DNA from: an uncultured Pelagibacteraceae bacterium
Lineage (GTDB): Bacteria; Pseudomonadota; Alphaproteobacteria; Pelagibacterales; Pelagibacteraceae
Reading direction: 5' to 3'
Length of the DNA: 64,000 nt
Assembly (NCBI GenBank): GCA_902562205.1
Contig: CACESO010000001.1
Coordinates: forward strand, 1-64,000
In this document: piece by piece, positions 6,683-16,285 of the stretch
Numbering within the stretch: the first letter of the stretch is position 1
Layout: each line of letters opens with the position of its first letter
Notes under the pieces: generated by a model
The model's database searches: none
Told to the model about the DNA's origin: nothing
The model's input: the letters and a program-made list of their open reading frames with translations, nothing else
Position numbers and translations under genes: made by a program

Positions 6683-9454
6683 ATGGCTGAATTAAATAAA
6701 AAAAAACATTTTTATCTTATTGATGGCTCTGGGTATATTTTTCGAGCATATTATGCTCTTCCTCCTTTATCCAGAAAGTCAGATGGGTTACCAACAGGTG
6801 CTGTCGCAGGATTTTGCAATATGCTTTTTAAGTTGTTAGAGGATGCAAAATCAAGAGAAAACAAAGAGAAACCAACTCACTTCGCGGTTATTTTTGATTC
6901 TGCAAGAAAAAACTTCAGGAATGATATTTATGAAGACTATAAAGCGAACAGATCAGACGCCCCTGATGATTTGATCCCTCAGTTTGAGTACATTCGAAAA
7001 TCTGTAGAGGCTTTTAATATTCCAGCTGTTGAAATGATTAACTATGAGGCCGACGATTTGATTGCAACTTATTCAAAAAAAATTACTAAACTTGGGTCTG
7101 ATGTAACCATTGTTTCATCTGATAAAGATTTAATGCAACTTCATGATAAAAAAGTAAGAATTTACGATCCTATGAAAAATAAATTTATCAAGAAAGAGGA
7201 TATAATTGCTAAATTTGGAGTAACTTCAGATAAGGTTATTGATGTTCAATCTTTAGCCGGTGACTCAAGTGATAACGTGCCAGGTGTTCCTGGTATCGGA
7301 GTAAAAACAGCAGCAGAATTAATAAATAAATTTGGAAGTTTAGAGGAACTTCTCAAAAATGCAGAAACAATAAAGCAAAATAAAAGACGAGAAACAATTA
7401 TTGAAAATAAAGATAAAGCTTTAATAAGTAAAAAACTAGTAACTTTAAAAAATGATGTACCTGTCGAAAATAAATTAGATGATTTTTTATTGAAGGAAAT
7501 TGACAAAAAAAAACTTTTCAATTTTTTAAGAGATATGGAATTTAATAGACTGCTAAGCTCAGCGATTTCAACATATGGAGAAATAGATTTTGAAAACGAA
7601 AATAAAGAACAAGTGCAAAAGACAAAAGATAATCTCTCAAAATCAAAATATAATTTGATAAAGAGCGAGGACGAATTTAAAAAATTAATACACAAAATAG
7701 AGGAAGTCGGAGAACTTGCTATTGACACAGAAACAAACTCTCTTAACCCGCATCTTGCCAAATTGGTTGGAATATCTATATCTTTTAAAATAGGTGAAGC
7801 TTATTATGTTCCTTTAAATCATTCTAATGGGAAAAATTTGGATGAAAAAATTATACTTAAAATTTTAAAGCCATTATTAGAAGATAAAACCATTAAAAAA
7901 ATCGGTCAAAATATAAAATTTGATTACATAATTTTTTATCATAGAGGTATAGAAATGAAATTTTTGGAAGACACAATGTTGATGTCTTACGTTCTAGATG
8001 CTGGAAAAAATAAACACAATATGGATGAATTATCAAAAATACATTTAGATCATCAAACAATATCTTATAAAGATTTAGTTGGAACTGGAAAAAAACAAAT
8101 TACCTTTGATGATGTGGATATTGATCTAGCAAAAGATTATGCAGCTGAAGATGCTGATGTTACTTATAGGTTATACAAAAAATTTTTGAAAGATATCAAA
8201 GAGGAGAAATTAGTAAATATTTACGAGTCTTTTGAAAAACCAATGATTGAAATTTTGGCTAAAATGGAAATTAGTGGAATAAAATTGGATAAAGATTTCT
8301 TATTAAAACTTTCAAAAAAATTTGAAAAAAAAATAGCTGAATTAGAAAAAGACATTTTCAAAATATCTAAAAAGAAATTTAAAATTGGTTCAACAAAACA
8401 GCTTGGCGAAATAATGTACAATGATTTAAAAATTTCAACATTGAAAAAAACAAAAAAAGGAAGCTTTGCCACGAGTGCCAGTGTTTTGGAAGATCTGGCA
8501 TTTAAAGGGCATGAATTGCCCAAGTTAGTCTTAGAGTGGAGGCAAATTTCAAAGCTCCAAAATACATATTCAGACTCACTTCCAGAATTTATCAATCCTG
8601 TTTCAAAAAGAGTTCATACATCTTTTTTGCTGGCAGCTACAACAACCGGAAGGTTAGCATCAAGTGATCCGAATTTACAAAATATTCCAATTAAGTCTGA
8701 AGATGGAAAAGAAATAAGAAAAGCCTTTATTTCAGAAAGAGGAAATTTACTTTTATCTGCTGATTATAATCAAATTGAAATGAGAATACTTTCTGATTTA
8801 GCAGATGTGAAAGAATTAAAAAAAGCATTTAATAATAATGAAGATATTCATTCTTTAACAGCCAGTCAAATATTTAACGTAGAAATTAATAAAGTCACTA
8901 AAGAGATGAGGAGAAAAGCAAAGGCAATTAATTTTGGTATTATCTATGGTATTTCACAGTATGGACTAGCTAAACAAATTTCTGTTTCAACAGCTGATGC
9001 TGAAATTTTTCTAAAGGCGTATTTTAAAAAATTCCCTGAGATAAAAGACTACATGTCAACCACAATAAAACATTGTAGAAGGAGTGGATTTGTTAACAAT
9101 ATTTTTGGCAGAAAAACACACATTATAGGTATCAATGATAAGAATTTTAACATTAGAAACTTTCAAGAAAGGGCAGCGATTAATGCACCAATACAAGGGT
9201 CAGCATCGGAATTAATGCGAATAGCGATGATAAGAATTTTTAATAAACTTAATGATGATACAAAATTTAAAACAAAATTATTATTGCAAATTCACGATGA
9301 ACTAATATTTGAAATACCAAATAACGAACTAGATAGAATCAAAAAACTAATTAAAACAGAAATGACTAGTGTTAAATCAAGTGATCATCACACTTTCTCT
9401 ATACCTATTCTAGTAGATGTAAATATTGGGGATAATTGGGGCATGTTGCATTAA
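6683..9454 (+). CDS. polA: DNA polymerase I
   Basis: A 923-aa, full-length three-domain enzyme. The N-terminal 5' nuclease (1 to about 300) has YEADDLIA and GDSSDNVPGVPGIGVKTA. The 3'-5' exonuclease starts near 345 with AIDTETNSL, so the proofreading acidic residues are kept, unlike in some bacteria. The polymerase has TTGRLASSDPNLQNIP, DYNQIEMR (motif A), RRKAKAINFGIIYG (motif B) and LLQIHDELIFE (motif C). It works in Okazaki-fragment processing and repair. It is a single-gene unit facing the ABC ATPase gene divergently. Confidence 0.97.
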   Translation: MAELNKKKHFYLIDGSGYIFRAYYALPPLSRKSDGLPTGAVAGFCNMLFKLLEDAKSRENKEKPTHFAVIFDSARKNFRNDIYEDYKANRSDAPDDLIPQFEYIRKSVEAFNIPAVEMINYEADDLIATYSKKITKLGSDVTIVSSDKDLMQLHDKKVRIYDPMKNKFIKKEDIIAKFGVTSDKVIDVQSLAGDSSDNVPGVPGIGVKTAAELINKFGSLEELLKNAETIKQNKRRETIIENKDKALISKKLVTLKNDVPVENKLDDFLLKEIDKKKLFNFLRDMEFNRLLSSAISTYGEIDFENENKEQVQKTKDNLSKSKYNLIKSEDEFKKLIHKIEEVGELAIDTETNSLNPHLAKLVGISISFKIGEAYYVPLNHSNGKNLDEKIILKILKPLLEDKTIKKIGQNIKFDYIIFYHRGIEMKFLEDTMLMSYVLDAGKNKHNMDELSKIHLDHQTISYKDLVGTGKKQITFDDVDIDLAKDYAAEDADVTYRLYKKFLKDIKEEKLVNIYESFEKPMIEILAKMEISGIKLDKDFLLKLSKKFEKKIAELEKDIFKISKKKFKIGSTKQLGEIMYNDLKISTLKKTKKGSFATSASVLEDLAFKGHELPKLVLEWRQISKLQNTYSDSLPEFINPVSKRVHTSFLLAATTTGRLASSDPNLQNIPIKSEDGKEIRKAFISERGNLLLSADYNQIEMRILSDLADVKELKKAFNNNEDIHSLTASQIFNVEINKVTKEMRRKAKAINFGIIYGISQYGLAKQISVSTADAEIFLKAYFKKFPEIKDYMSTTIKHCRRSGFVNNIFGRKTHIIGINDKNFNIRNFQERAAINAPIQGSASELMRIAMIRIFNKLNDDTKFKTKLLLQIHDELIFEIPNNELDRIKKLIKTEMTSVKSSDHHTFSIPILVDVNIGDNWGMLH

Positions 9455-9469
9455 ATATTAGTGTATTGT

Positions 9470-9488
9470 CTAAATTGGGACAATTTAG
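9470..9488 (+). repeat. Hairpin CTAAATTG-GGA-CAATTTAG after polA
   Basis: A perfect 8-bp inverted repeat with a 3-base loop begins 15 bp after the polA stop. It is followed by a short T-rich stretch, so it could act as a weak polA terminator. It shares three bases (TAG) with the next inverted repeat, so the two hairpins could not form fully together in RNA. Confidence 0.5.
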
Positions 9489-9501
9489 TATTTTTATACT
9501 A
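9486..9501 (+). repeat. Inverted repeat TAGTAT-TTTT-ATACTA upstream of chvI
   Basis: A perfect 6-bp inverted repeat ends four bases before the chvI ATG. It could be an operator, a promoter element (it contains TATACT) or an RNA hairpin covering the initiation region. No good -35 element is seen at standard spacing from TATACT. Confidence 0.4.
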
Positions 9502-9505
9502 GGCT

Positions 9506-10204
9506 ATGACACAAACAATTGCACTAATAGATGATGACAGAAATATTCTTACCAGTTTAAGTATTGCATTAGAAAAAGAGGGTTTTAAAGTCCAAACTTA
9601 TTTAGATGGAGAGAGTGCGCTTATAGGATTGACAAGAACACCTCCAGACTTAGCAATCGTTGATATTAAAATGCCTAAAATGGATGGTGAAGAGTTGCTT
9701 AAAAAATTAAGAAAAAAAAGTTCATTACCAGTAATTTTTTTAACTTCAAAAGATGAGGAAGTAGATGAACTTTTAGGTTTAAAGTTAGGAGCAGATGACT
9801 TTGTAAAAAAATCTGGTGGTTTTTCAATAAAAGTTTTAGTTGAGAGAATTAGGGTTCAACTTAGAAAGAAAAATATTAGTGTAGATGATAGTAAAAACAT
9901 TATTGCTCATGGCAAACTAAAATTAGATCCTTCACAACTTGAGTGTGAATGGGATGGAAAACAGTTGCCAGATAAATTGACAACAACAGAATTTTTAATC
10001 GTTCAAGAACTCGCTAAAAGACCGGGGATAATCAAAGAAAGAGCACAATTGATGGATATTGCGTACAGAGAAGATACTGATATCGAAGACAGAACTATTG
10101 ATAGTCACGTTAAAAGAATTAGAAAAAAATTTAAAAAAATTGACTCGAATTTTTCCGCAATAGAAACAAGGTATGGAAGTGGCTATAGGTGGAATGTTAA
10201 TTAA
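9506..10204 (+). CDS. chvI: Response regulator ChvI, OmpR family
   Basis: A 232-aa regulator with a receiver domain (LIDDDRN, phospho-acceptor Asp53 in [11 protein letters not shown], and Lys in [11 protein letters not shown]) and a C-terminal winged helix ending [10 protein letters not shown] ... [12 protein letters not shown]. The [17 protein letters not shown] stretch is characteristic of ChvI. The family responds to acid and envelope stress through ChvG. Its stop shares an A with the ATG of the kinase gene (TAATG). Confidence 0.88.
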   Translation: MTQTIALIDDDRNILTSLSIALEKEGFKVQTYLDGESALIGLTRTPPDLAIVDIKMPKMDGEELLKKLRKKSSLPVIFLTSKDEEVDELLGLKLGADDFVKKSGGFSIKVLVERIRVQLRKKNISVDDSKNIIAHGKLKLDPSQLECEWDGKQLPDKLTTTEFLIVQELAKRPGIIKERAQLMDIAYREDTDIEDRTIDSHVKRIRKKFKKIDSNFSAIETRYGSGYRWNVN

Positions 10205-11742
10205 TGTTTTCTTCACTCATCAAAAACCTCTCTATTCTTAAAAAATTTTTATTCATCAATCTTTTAATCTTTATATTTATTGGTACATTAACCATAATCT
10301 ACCTTAATTACGTTCAACCAAACTTAATTAAAAAAAAAACATCTCTCCAAATTGAAGTTATAAATAATACAATTAATAATCTTAATAGACTAAATATTGA
10401 ATTTGAAAAAAATGAGGTAAAAAAATTTTTATTGTCGACAAGATTTTTATTTCAAAATCTTGATAGGGTTATTTTTTTTAATGAGTCATTCGAGATTTTA
10501 GCAGACACTGATACACTCGATCTTGACCCAAGATCCTTTTCATCTAGAATTGAAATAGTTGAATTTGATTTACAAAATAACCAAGATAATGAAAAATCTG
10601 CAGATCAATTAATTAATTCAGAAAAAAAAAGTGAATTTGAAGAAACACTTCAAGAATATTCAATATCTGATGATTATGGTAAGCCTGTTACTTTTACAAA
10701 TGAAACTTATAATAAATTTAAATTATCAACGATAAAGAATGTTTTGATTGGTGATGAAAATGTTGGGTATATTCTGATATCTCAAAACGCCAATGATGTT
10801 AAAACAGCAATCAATGAAAGAAAAACTTTTGTAATTCGTACGGCAATATTAATCGCAGTTGTAATCTTTATTTTTTCATTAGTGTTAAATAGATATTTTT
10901 TAAAACCAATTAAAAATCTTGTTAATTACACTGAAAATATAAAAGAAAAGAGTAAAAAGAAAATAGATATTAAAAGTTTAATAAAACGAAATGATGAACT
11001 GGGAACTTTGTCATTATCTCTAGATGAAATGACAAATGAATTACAAAAACGGGTAAATACAGCTGAAAACTTCTCCACAGATTTAGTTCATGAAATTAGA
11101 AATCCTTTAGCTTCACTTAAAAGTGCATCTGAATTATTAGAAGTTACTAACAGCAACCCTGAAAAGGAAAAATTAACAAAAATTTTGACTCACGACGTAG
11201 AGAGAATTGAAAGATTAATAACTGATTATTCCCAGATGCTTAAAGACGAAGTCGCGATCACAAGGGAAAGTATGAAAATCTTAGACTTAAAAAAAATTGC
11301 TGACTCAGTTGTTGATGACTTTAACGCCATATACAATACAAAACGGGGTATTAATATAGATTTACAGTTTAAAAATTCTGGTGAAAAATTTAGTATTAAA
11401 GGTATTGAAAATAGGATTGAACAAGTTTTAGCAAACCTTCTTGAAAATTCCATTTCATTTAGCAAAGATAATCAGAATATTGTAGTCAAACTCTCACAGA
11501 AAAAAGATGGGAAAATTTCTCTAAGTGTAATTGATGAAGGAATTGGGTTTAAAGAAAAAAATACGGACAAGATTTTTAAAAGATTTTATAGCAATAGACC
11601 AGATAAATTTGGTGAACACTCTGGATTAGGATTGAATATTGTTAAAAATCTAGTCGATCTTCATGGAGGTCAAGTAATCGCATCTAATAATGTTAATAAA
11701 AAGGGAGCAAAAGTAGAAATTATTTTTCCAAAATTAAATTGA
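10204..11742 (+). CDS. chvG: Sensor histidine kinase ChvG/ExoS
   Basis: A 512-aa membrane kinase. Membrane segments lie near 13-35 and 212-233 with a periplasmic sensor region between them. A HAMP region follows, then the H-box LVHEIRNPLASLK with phospho-acceptor His296, the N-box LANLLENSISFS, and ATP-lid motifs DEGIGF and GLGLNIVKNLVDLHGG. Kinase and regulator are adjacent and overlapping, as in other alphaproteobacteria. The hprK/PTS genes that often follow chvG are absent here; ahcY comes next. Confidence 0.9.
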   Translation: MFSSLIKNLSILKKFLFINLLIFIFIGTLTIIYLNYVQPNLIKKKTSLQIEVINNTINNLNRLNIEFEKNEVKKFLLSTRFLFQNLDRVIFFNESFEILADTDTLDLDPRSFSSRIEIVEFDLQNNQDNEKSADQLINSEKKSEFEETLQEYSISDDYGKPVTFTNETYNKFKLSTIKNVLIGDENVGYILISQNANDVKTAINERKTFVIRTAILIAVVIFIFSLVLNRYFLKPIKNLVNYTENIKEKSKKKIDIKSLIKRNDELGTLSLSLDEMTNELQKRVNTAENFSTDLVHEIRNPLASLKSASELLEVTNSNPEKEKLTKILTHDVERIERLITDYSQMLKDEVAITRESMKILDLKKIADSVVDDFNAIYNTKRGINIDLQFKNSGEKFSIKGIENRIEQVLANLLENSISFSKDNQNIVVKLSQKKDGKISLSVIDEGIGFKEKNTDKIFKRFYSNRPDKFGEHSGLGLNIVKNLVDLHGGQVIASNNVNKKGAKVEIIFPKLN

Positions 11743-11784
11743 TATATTGAATAAATTATCTTTTAATGTAAAAGATTTGCAAAA

Positions 11785-13071
11785 ATGAGTGATTATAAAG
11801 TAAAAGATATCAAGCTAGCTGAGTTCGGTAGAAAAGAAATTTCTCTTGCTGAGACTGAAATGCCTGGACTTATGGCATTAAGAAAAGAATACAAAGGAAA
11901 GTCTCCTTTAAAGGGAGCTAGAATTTTAGGTTGTCTGCACATGACAATTCAAACCGCTGTGCTTATTGAGACATTGGTAGCTCTTGGCGCAGAGTGTAGA
12001 TGGTCATCATGCAATATTTTTTCAACACAAGATCATGCGGCTGCAGCTATAGCAAAAGCTGGAATACCTGTGTTCGCTTGGAAAGGTGAAACTGAGGAGG
12101 AGTATTGGTGGTGTGTAAAGCAAACAATCGAAGGTAAAAAAGATTGGAAGCCAAACATGATTTTAGATGATGGTGGTGATTTAACAGCCCTAATGCATAA
12201 AGATTATAAACATTTAATGAAAGATATTAAAGGTCTGTCAGAAGAGACAACGACAGGTGTTTTGGCATTAAAAAAGATGGAGAGCGAAGGGACATTATTA
12301 GTACCGGCAATAAATGTTAATGACTCTGTGACAAAATCAAAATTTGATAATTTATATGGGTGTAGGGAAAGTTTAGTCGATGGAATTAAAAGAGCTACAG
12401 ATGTGATGATGTCAGGTAAAGTGGCAATTGTTGCAGGATTTGGTGATGTAGGCAAAGGCAGTGCAGCATCATTGAGACAATCTGGGGCAAGAGTTATGAT
12501 AACTGAAACTGATCCAATATGTGCCTTGCAGGCAGCGATGGAAGGTTATGAAGTAGTCTTAATGGATGAAATGATTAAAGAGGCTGACATAGTGGTAACC
12601 GCGACTGGCAACAAAGATATTATAACAGCAGATCATATGAGAGATATGAAGGATAGAGCGATACTATGTAATATTGGACACTTTGATAATGAAATCCAAG
12701 TTGAGGCATTAAAAAATTATAAGTGGGATGAAATTAAACCCCAAGTACACGAAATAGAATTACCAAGTAAAAAAAGAATTATTCTTTTAGCTGAAGGTAG
12801 ACTTGTTAACCTTGGATGTGCAACAGGGCACCCAAGTTTTGTAATGAGTGCATCTTTTACAAATCAAGTCACTGCTCAAATAGAACTTTGGAATAATTCA
12901 TCTAAATATGAAAAAAAGGTTTATGTTTTACCAAAACATCTTGATGAAAAAGTAGCTATGTTACACTTAGAGAAAGTGGGTGCAAAATTAACAAAACTAT
13001 CAAAAGAACAAGCTGATTATATAAGCGTAAAACAAGAAGGGCCATATAAGCCAGATGCTTACCGCTACTAA
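11785..13071 (+). CDS. ahcY: Adenosylhomocysteinase
   Basis: A 428-aa enzyme that hydrolyses S-adenosylhomocysteine to homocysteine and adenosine, keeping the methylation cycle running. Seen: [17 protein letters not shown] near residue 49, the NAD-binding [14 protein letters not shown] near 219, [10 protein letters not shown] near 295 and the C-terminal KPDAYRY, which closes the NAD site in this family. The length is typical of the bacterial form. The stop lies inside tsaE (17-bp overlap), which suggests co-expression. No SAM riboswitch was seen in the 42-bp gap upstream. Confidence 0.97.
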   Translation: MSDYKVKDIKLAEFGRKEISLAETEMPGLMALRKEYKGKSPLKGARILGCLHMTIQTAVLIETLVALGAECRWSSCNIFSTQDHAAAAIAKAGIPVFAWKGETEEEYWWCVKQTIEGKKDWKPNMILDDGGDLTALMHKDYKHLMKDIKGLSEETTTGVLALKKMESEGTLLVPAINVNDSVTKSKFDNLYGCRESLVDGIKRATDVMMSGKVAIVAGFGDVGKGSAASLRQSGARVMITETDPICALQAAMEGYEVVLMDEMIKEADIVVTATGNKDIITADHMRDMKDRAILCNIGHFDNEIQVEALKNYKWDEIKPQVHEIELPSKKRIILLAEGRLVNLGCATGHPSFVMSASFTNQVTAQIELWNNSSKYEKKVYVLPKHLDEKVAMLHLEKVGAKLTKLSKEQADYISVKQEGPYKPDAYRY

Positions 13072-13519
13072 TCGTAGCAATATAAAAATTTCAAAAGAAA
13101 TTGAGTTAAAAATATTTTCTGAGAAAACTTCTAGATTTGTAAAAAAATTTAATACAATTTTTTTATACGGTGAACTTGGAGTTGGGAAAACTACATTTGC
13201 CAAATATTTGATCAATAACCTGCAAAAAAAGGAAAAAACCAAGATTTCAGAAATACCAAGCCCAACATTCAACTTAGTTTATGAGTACAAAATTAAAAAA
13301 TTTAGAATTCAGCATTTTGATTTGTATAGGTTAAAAAATAAAAAAGAATGTCTAAATATTGGTCTTTTTGAAGATGATAATGTGATTTCAATAATTGAAT
13401 GGCCAGAAAAAGTACATTTTAAACCCAAAAAAAGGATAGAAATTTATTTTAAGTATTTTGATAACTATAATTCAAGATTATTAAAGATTAAATTTTTTGG
13501 AAAAAATGCGATTAAATAA
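13055..13519 (+). CDS. tsaE: tRNA threonylcarbamoyladenosine biosynthesis ATPase TsaE
   Basis: A 154-aa P-loop protein with Walker [11 protein letters not shown] (39-48), [10 protein letters not shown] and HFDLYRL, the standard TsaE sequence landmarks. It works with TsaB, TsaC and TsaD to make t6A37 in ANN-decoding tRNAs. It overlaps ahcY upstream and amgK downstream by 14 bp. The tsaE-amgK-murU order is common in proteobacteria. Confidence 0.93.
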   Translation: MLTATNRSNIKISKEIELKIFSEKTSRFVKKFNTIFLYGELGVGKTTFAKYLINNLQKKEKTKISEIPSPTFNLVYEYKIKKFRIQHFDLYRLKNKKECLNIGLFEDDNVISIIEWPEKVHFKPKKRIEIYFKYFDNYNSRLLKIKFFGKNAIK

Positions 13520-14435
13520 CAAAAAAGTAATAAAATTAGAAGGGGATGCTTCAGAACGAAAATTTTATAGATCAAAAAATTCTATAATAATTTTTTCAAA
13601 AAAAAATAAAAAAAAAAATTTATTAATCTATGATGCAATAAATAGAATACTAAATTCAGGGGGTATTTGTGCCCCTAGATTATTAAAAAAAAATTACAAA
13701 AAAAATTTAATAGAAGTAAACGATTTGGGAGATGTTACATTGCTCAGACTTCTCAAAAATAGAAAAAACAAAAAGAAAATTTTTATAAAAGTATTAGATT
13801 TATTATTTAAAGTTCAAAAAATAAAAAAATTTTATAATAAAGATTTTACAGGTAGAAAATATAAAATGGTGAGATATTCAAAAGATAAACTTTTAAAAGA
13901 GGCTTATTTATTTAACGAATGGTATCTTCCTCGAAAACTTAGTAAAAAAAAATTAAATCGATTTAAAAAAAAATTTAAAAACATTTTTTTAAGATTATCA
14001 AAGGCAATTAAATTACCTGATAATGTTTTTGTTCATAGAGACTTCCATGTTTCAAATATAATGCTTAAACAAAAAAAATTTTATTTAATAGATAGTCAAG
14101 ATGCAGTCATTGGAAATCCGGCTTATGATCTTGCTTCATTAATTGATGATGTAAGACTTAAAACATCAAATAGTTTAAAAGAAGAAATGTTTAGTCATTT
14201 TACAAAAAAATACTTAAAGAGAGATCTTAAAAAATTCGAAAATGACTTCTTAATTTTATCAGTATTAAGAAATTTTAAGATTCTTGGAATTTTTTCAAGA
14301 CTTGCAAAAAGAGATGATAAAAACAAATATCTTAAATACATTCCTTATACATGGAGTCTTATTAAATTAAGAACTAAAAACGGAAAAGTATTTGATGAGT
14401 TAAGGTTTATTTTAAATAATAATAAATTTATATAA
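13506..14435 (+). CDS. amgK: Anomeric MurNAc/GlcNAc kinase AmgK (aminoglycoside-phosphotransferase fold)
   Basis: A kinase-fold protein of 309 aa from the ATG at 13506, which I prefer to the TTG nine bases earlier. GDASERKFYR at the N-terminus is the AmgK form of the glycine-rich region. VFVHRDFHVSNIM and LIDSQDAVIGNPAYDLASL are the catalytic and metal-binding loops of the APH fold. It phosphorylates the anomeric carbon of MurNAc recovered from peptidoglycan. Its partner MurU follows after 11 bp. The protein is very lysine-rich. Confidence 0.85.
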   Translation: MRLNNKKVIKLEGDASERKFYRSKNSIIIFSKKNKKKNLLIYDAINRILNSGGICAPRLLKKNYKKNLIEVNDLGDVTLLRLLKNRKNKKKIFIKVLDLLFKVQKIKKFYNKDFTGRKYKMVRYSKDKLLKEAYLFNEWYLPRKLSKKKLNRFKKKFKNIFLRLSKAIKLPDNVFVHRDFHVSNIMLKQKKFYLIDSQDAVIGNPAYDLASLIDDVRLKTSNSLKEEMFSHFTKKYLKRDLKKFENDFLILSVLRNFKILGIFSRLAKRDDKNKYLKYIPYTWSLIKLRTKNGKVFDELRFILNNNKFI

Positions 14436-14446
14436 AATTTAATTGT

Positions 14447-15142
14447 ATGAAAAAAATTGAAGTTGCAGTGATATTAGGTGCTGGTTTTGGAAAAAGATTA
14501 TCTCCAATTACAAATGAAATTCCAAAACCTCTTGTTGAAATCGGAAATGAAACTATACTAGAAAAGACTATTAAACTTGTAAAAAAATTAAATCTAAAGA
14601 AAATTCTGATAAACACCCATTACAAACGAGACCAGCTTAAAAATTTTATTGAAAAAAAAAACTTTGATATTGATATAGAATTATTTGAGGAAGTCCCTGA
14701 AATTCTCAATACTGGTGGAGGCATTTTGAACATGATCATGGAAAACAAAAATGAATATTTTTTAACTTTTAATCCAGATACTTTATGGAACGAAAATTAT
14801 ATTGATGAAATCTTAGAAATGGAAAATCAGTTTTTTAGCTCAAATTTAAAAAATATTTTACTAGTGGTAAATAAGGACAAAAGCTTCGATCAAAATTTGA
14901 TAGGAGACTTTAATCTTGAAGTGGATAAGCTAAACAAAACTAAGCCCTTAAATTTTATTTACACAGGATGTCAGATACTAGAAAAGAAAATATTTAAAAA
15001 ATTTAATAATAAATCTTTCCCAATGTCGGAGGTGTGGAATGATTTATTATCAAGAAATGAATTGATGGGTTTTGAAAGTAAAGTGAACTTTAAACATGTC
15101 ACTAATTATGATATTTATAATAAACTTCTAAAAAGCAACTAA
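14447..15142 (+). CDS. murU: N-acetylmuramate alpha-1-phosphate uridylyltransferase MurU
   Basis: A 231-aa nucleotidyltransferase with the N-terminal loop LGAGFGKRLSPITNEIPKPLVEIG, a NTGGG segment near 87 and the metal-binding FNPDTLW near 107. Next to amgK this fits MurU, which makes UDP-MurNAc from MurNAc-1-P and so bypasses de novo synthesis. A general sugar-1-phosphate nucleotidyltransferase is the alternative if context is ignored. Its tail overlaps convergent gpmA by 15 bp. Confidence 0.85.
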   Translation: MKKIEVAVILGAGFGKRLSPITNEIPKPLVEIGNETILEKTIKLVKKLNLKKILINTHYKRDQLKNFIEKKNFDIDIELFEEVPEILNTGGGILNMIMENKNEYFLTFNPDTLWNENYIDEILEMENQFFSSNLKNILLVVNKDKSFDQNLIGDFNLEVDKLNKTKPLNFIYTGCQILEKKIFKKFNNKSFPMSEVWNDLLSRNELMGFESKVNFKHVTNYDIYNKLLKSN

Positions 15143-15847
15143 ATTTTTGGCTCTTTCTTTATCAAGATATGTTACAGATGAAATTTGAAGTTTGTCCTCA
15201 AAAATTATTAAGAGAGGATTTCCGGTTGGTATTTCCATTTTAGAAATTTCCCTCTCATTGATTTTAAAAAGATACTTACATAGAGCTCTTAAAGAATTTC
15301 CATGGGCTGAGATGCATACACCATTACCATTTTGAAGATCTTTTAAGATTAATTTATTATAACAATCCACTACCCTTTTATGGGTATCTTTTAAAGACTC
15401 AGTATCTGGAATATCAGACATTGGAATATCCTTATAAGTTTCTATGTTGAGCGGATGGTAGGGGCTTTTCCTATCTAAAGCTCCAGGTTTGACATCCCAT
15501 GATCTTCTAAATTGATGAATTTTCTCTTCTCCATATTTTTTCTTCATATCTTCTTTGTTTAAACCTGTAAGCTCTCCATAATGTCTTTCATTTAATTGCC
15601 ATTTTTTAGTAATTAAGTTTTCATCTTCATTTAATTCTTTCATTACAATTTTAAGAGTATCATTTGCCCTTTTTTGGTAGGAGCTATAAAAAGAATCAAG
15701 TTTAATTTTTTTCTCTTTTATTAATTCACCAGCTTTTTTAGCCTCAGCTCTACCTTTATCTGTTAATCCCACATCGACCCAACCAGTAAATCTTTTTTGT
15801 TGGTTCCACTCACTTTGTCCATGCCTTATAAGAATAAGATTTTTCAT
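15128..15847 (-). CDS. gpmA: 2,3-bisphosphoglycerate-dependent phosphoglycerate mutase
   Basis: A 239-aa protein with the catalytic RHGQSEWNQQKRFTGWVDVGLT near the N-terminus (phospho-His9), the ERHYGELTGLNK segment and AHGNSLRA with the second catalytic His. The length and sequence match the dPGM class. It interconverts 3- and 2-phosphoglycerate. It is a single-gene unit on the minus strand. Confidence 0.96.
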   Translation of the reverse strand: MKNLILIRHGQSEWNQQKRFTGWVDVGLTDKGRAEAKKAGELIKEKKIKLDSFYSSYQKRANDTLKIVMKELNEDENLITKKWQLNERHYGELTGLNKEDMKKKYGEEKIHQFRRSWDVKPGALDRKSPYHPLNIETYKDIPMSDIPDTESLKDTHKRVVDCYNKLILKDLQNGNGVCISAHGNSLRALCKYLFKINEREISKMEIPTGNPLLIIFEDKLQISSVTYLDKERAKNLVAF

Positions 15848-15892
15848 TGAAATATTTGATATATTAATTAATAAATAAAATAAATAAAATTA

Positions 15893-16285
15893 ATGAAAAT
15901 TTTTACAAATAATCTTCAATTAATTTTCAAATTATCCAATATATGTTTAATAATTTTGTATCTATATCCAGGAAGTATATTAGGTTTTTTTTTATACAAT
16001 GATTTTAGTAATCAACCTCAAATCACTAGAGATTTTTTTCAAATATCCTCAAATCACATTTACGCTTTTTCTCTGATTTCAATTCTTGGTCTTTTCGCCT
16101 TTAAAACAAAAAAAAGATTATTTGTATATTTGGTTTGTTTATCCATAATCCTTGAACTTTTCCATTTGGTCATACCAAATCGCAGCTTTCAAGCTGGTGA
16201 TCTAAATGGTAACTTACTGGGTGTAATAATACCTTTTTTGATTTACAAAGTTTATGAAGTCCTATTTAAAATTAAAAAACAATAA
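15893..16285 (+). CDS. VanZ-like small membrane protein
   Basis: A 130-aa protein with about four hydrophobic segments (near 14-34, 54-70, 74-90 and 105-122). The LELFHLVIPNRSFQAGDLNGNLLGV stretch resembles the conserved core of the VanZ family, with E and D/N residues in the membrane region. The function is unknown beyond the family. It overlaps the next gene by 32 bp. Confidence 0.6.
   Translation: MKIFTNNLQLIFKLSNICLIILYLYPGSILGFFLYNDFSNQPQITRDFFQISSNHIYAFSLISILGLFAFKTKKRLFVYLVCLSIILELFHLVIPNRSFQAGDLNGNLLGVIIPFLIYKVYEVLFKIKKQ

Noticed and set aside
7246-7761. 171-aa ORF on the minus strand inside polA
   Set aside because: It lies wholly antisense to a conserved, motif-complete DNA polymerase I and has the Ser/Phe/Leu-rich composition of a shadow frame. 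The same reasoning removes 8221-8595, 34934-35323, 35032-35301, 35896-36174, 19007-19351, 20021-20299, 25748-26074 and similar track lines.
11743-11784. SAM or SAH riboswitch before ahcY
   Set aside because: The gap is only 42 bp, AT-rich and without a recognisable aptamer core.
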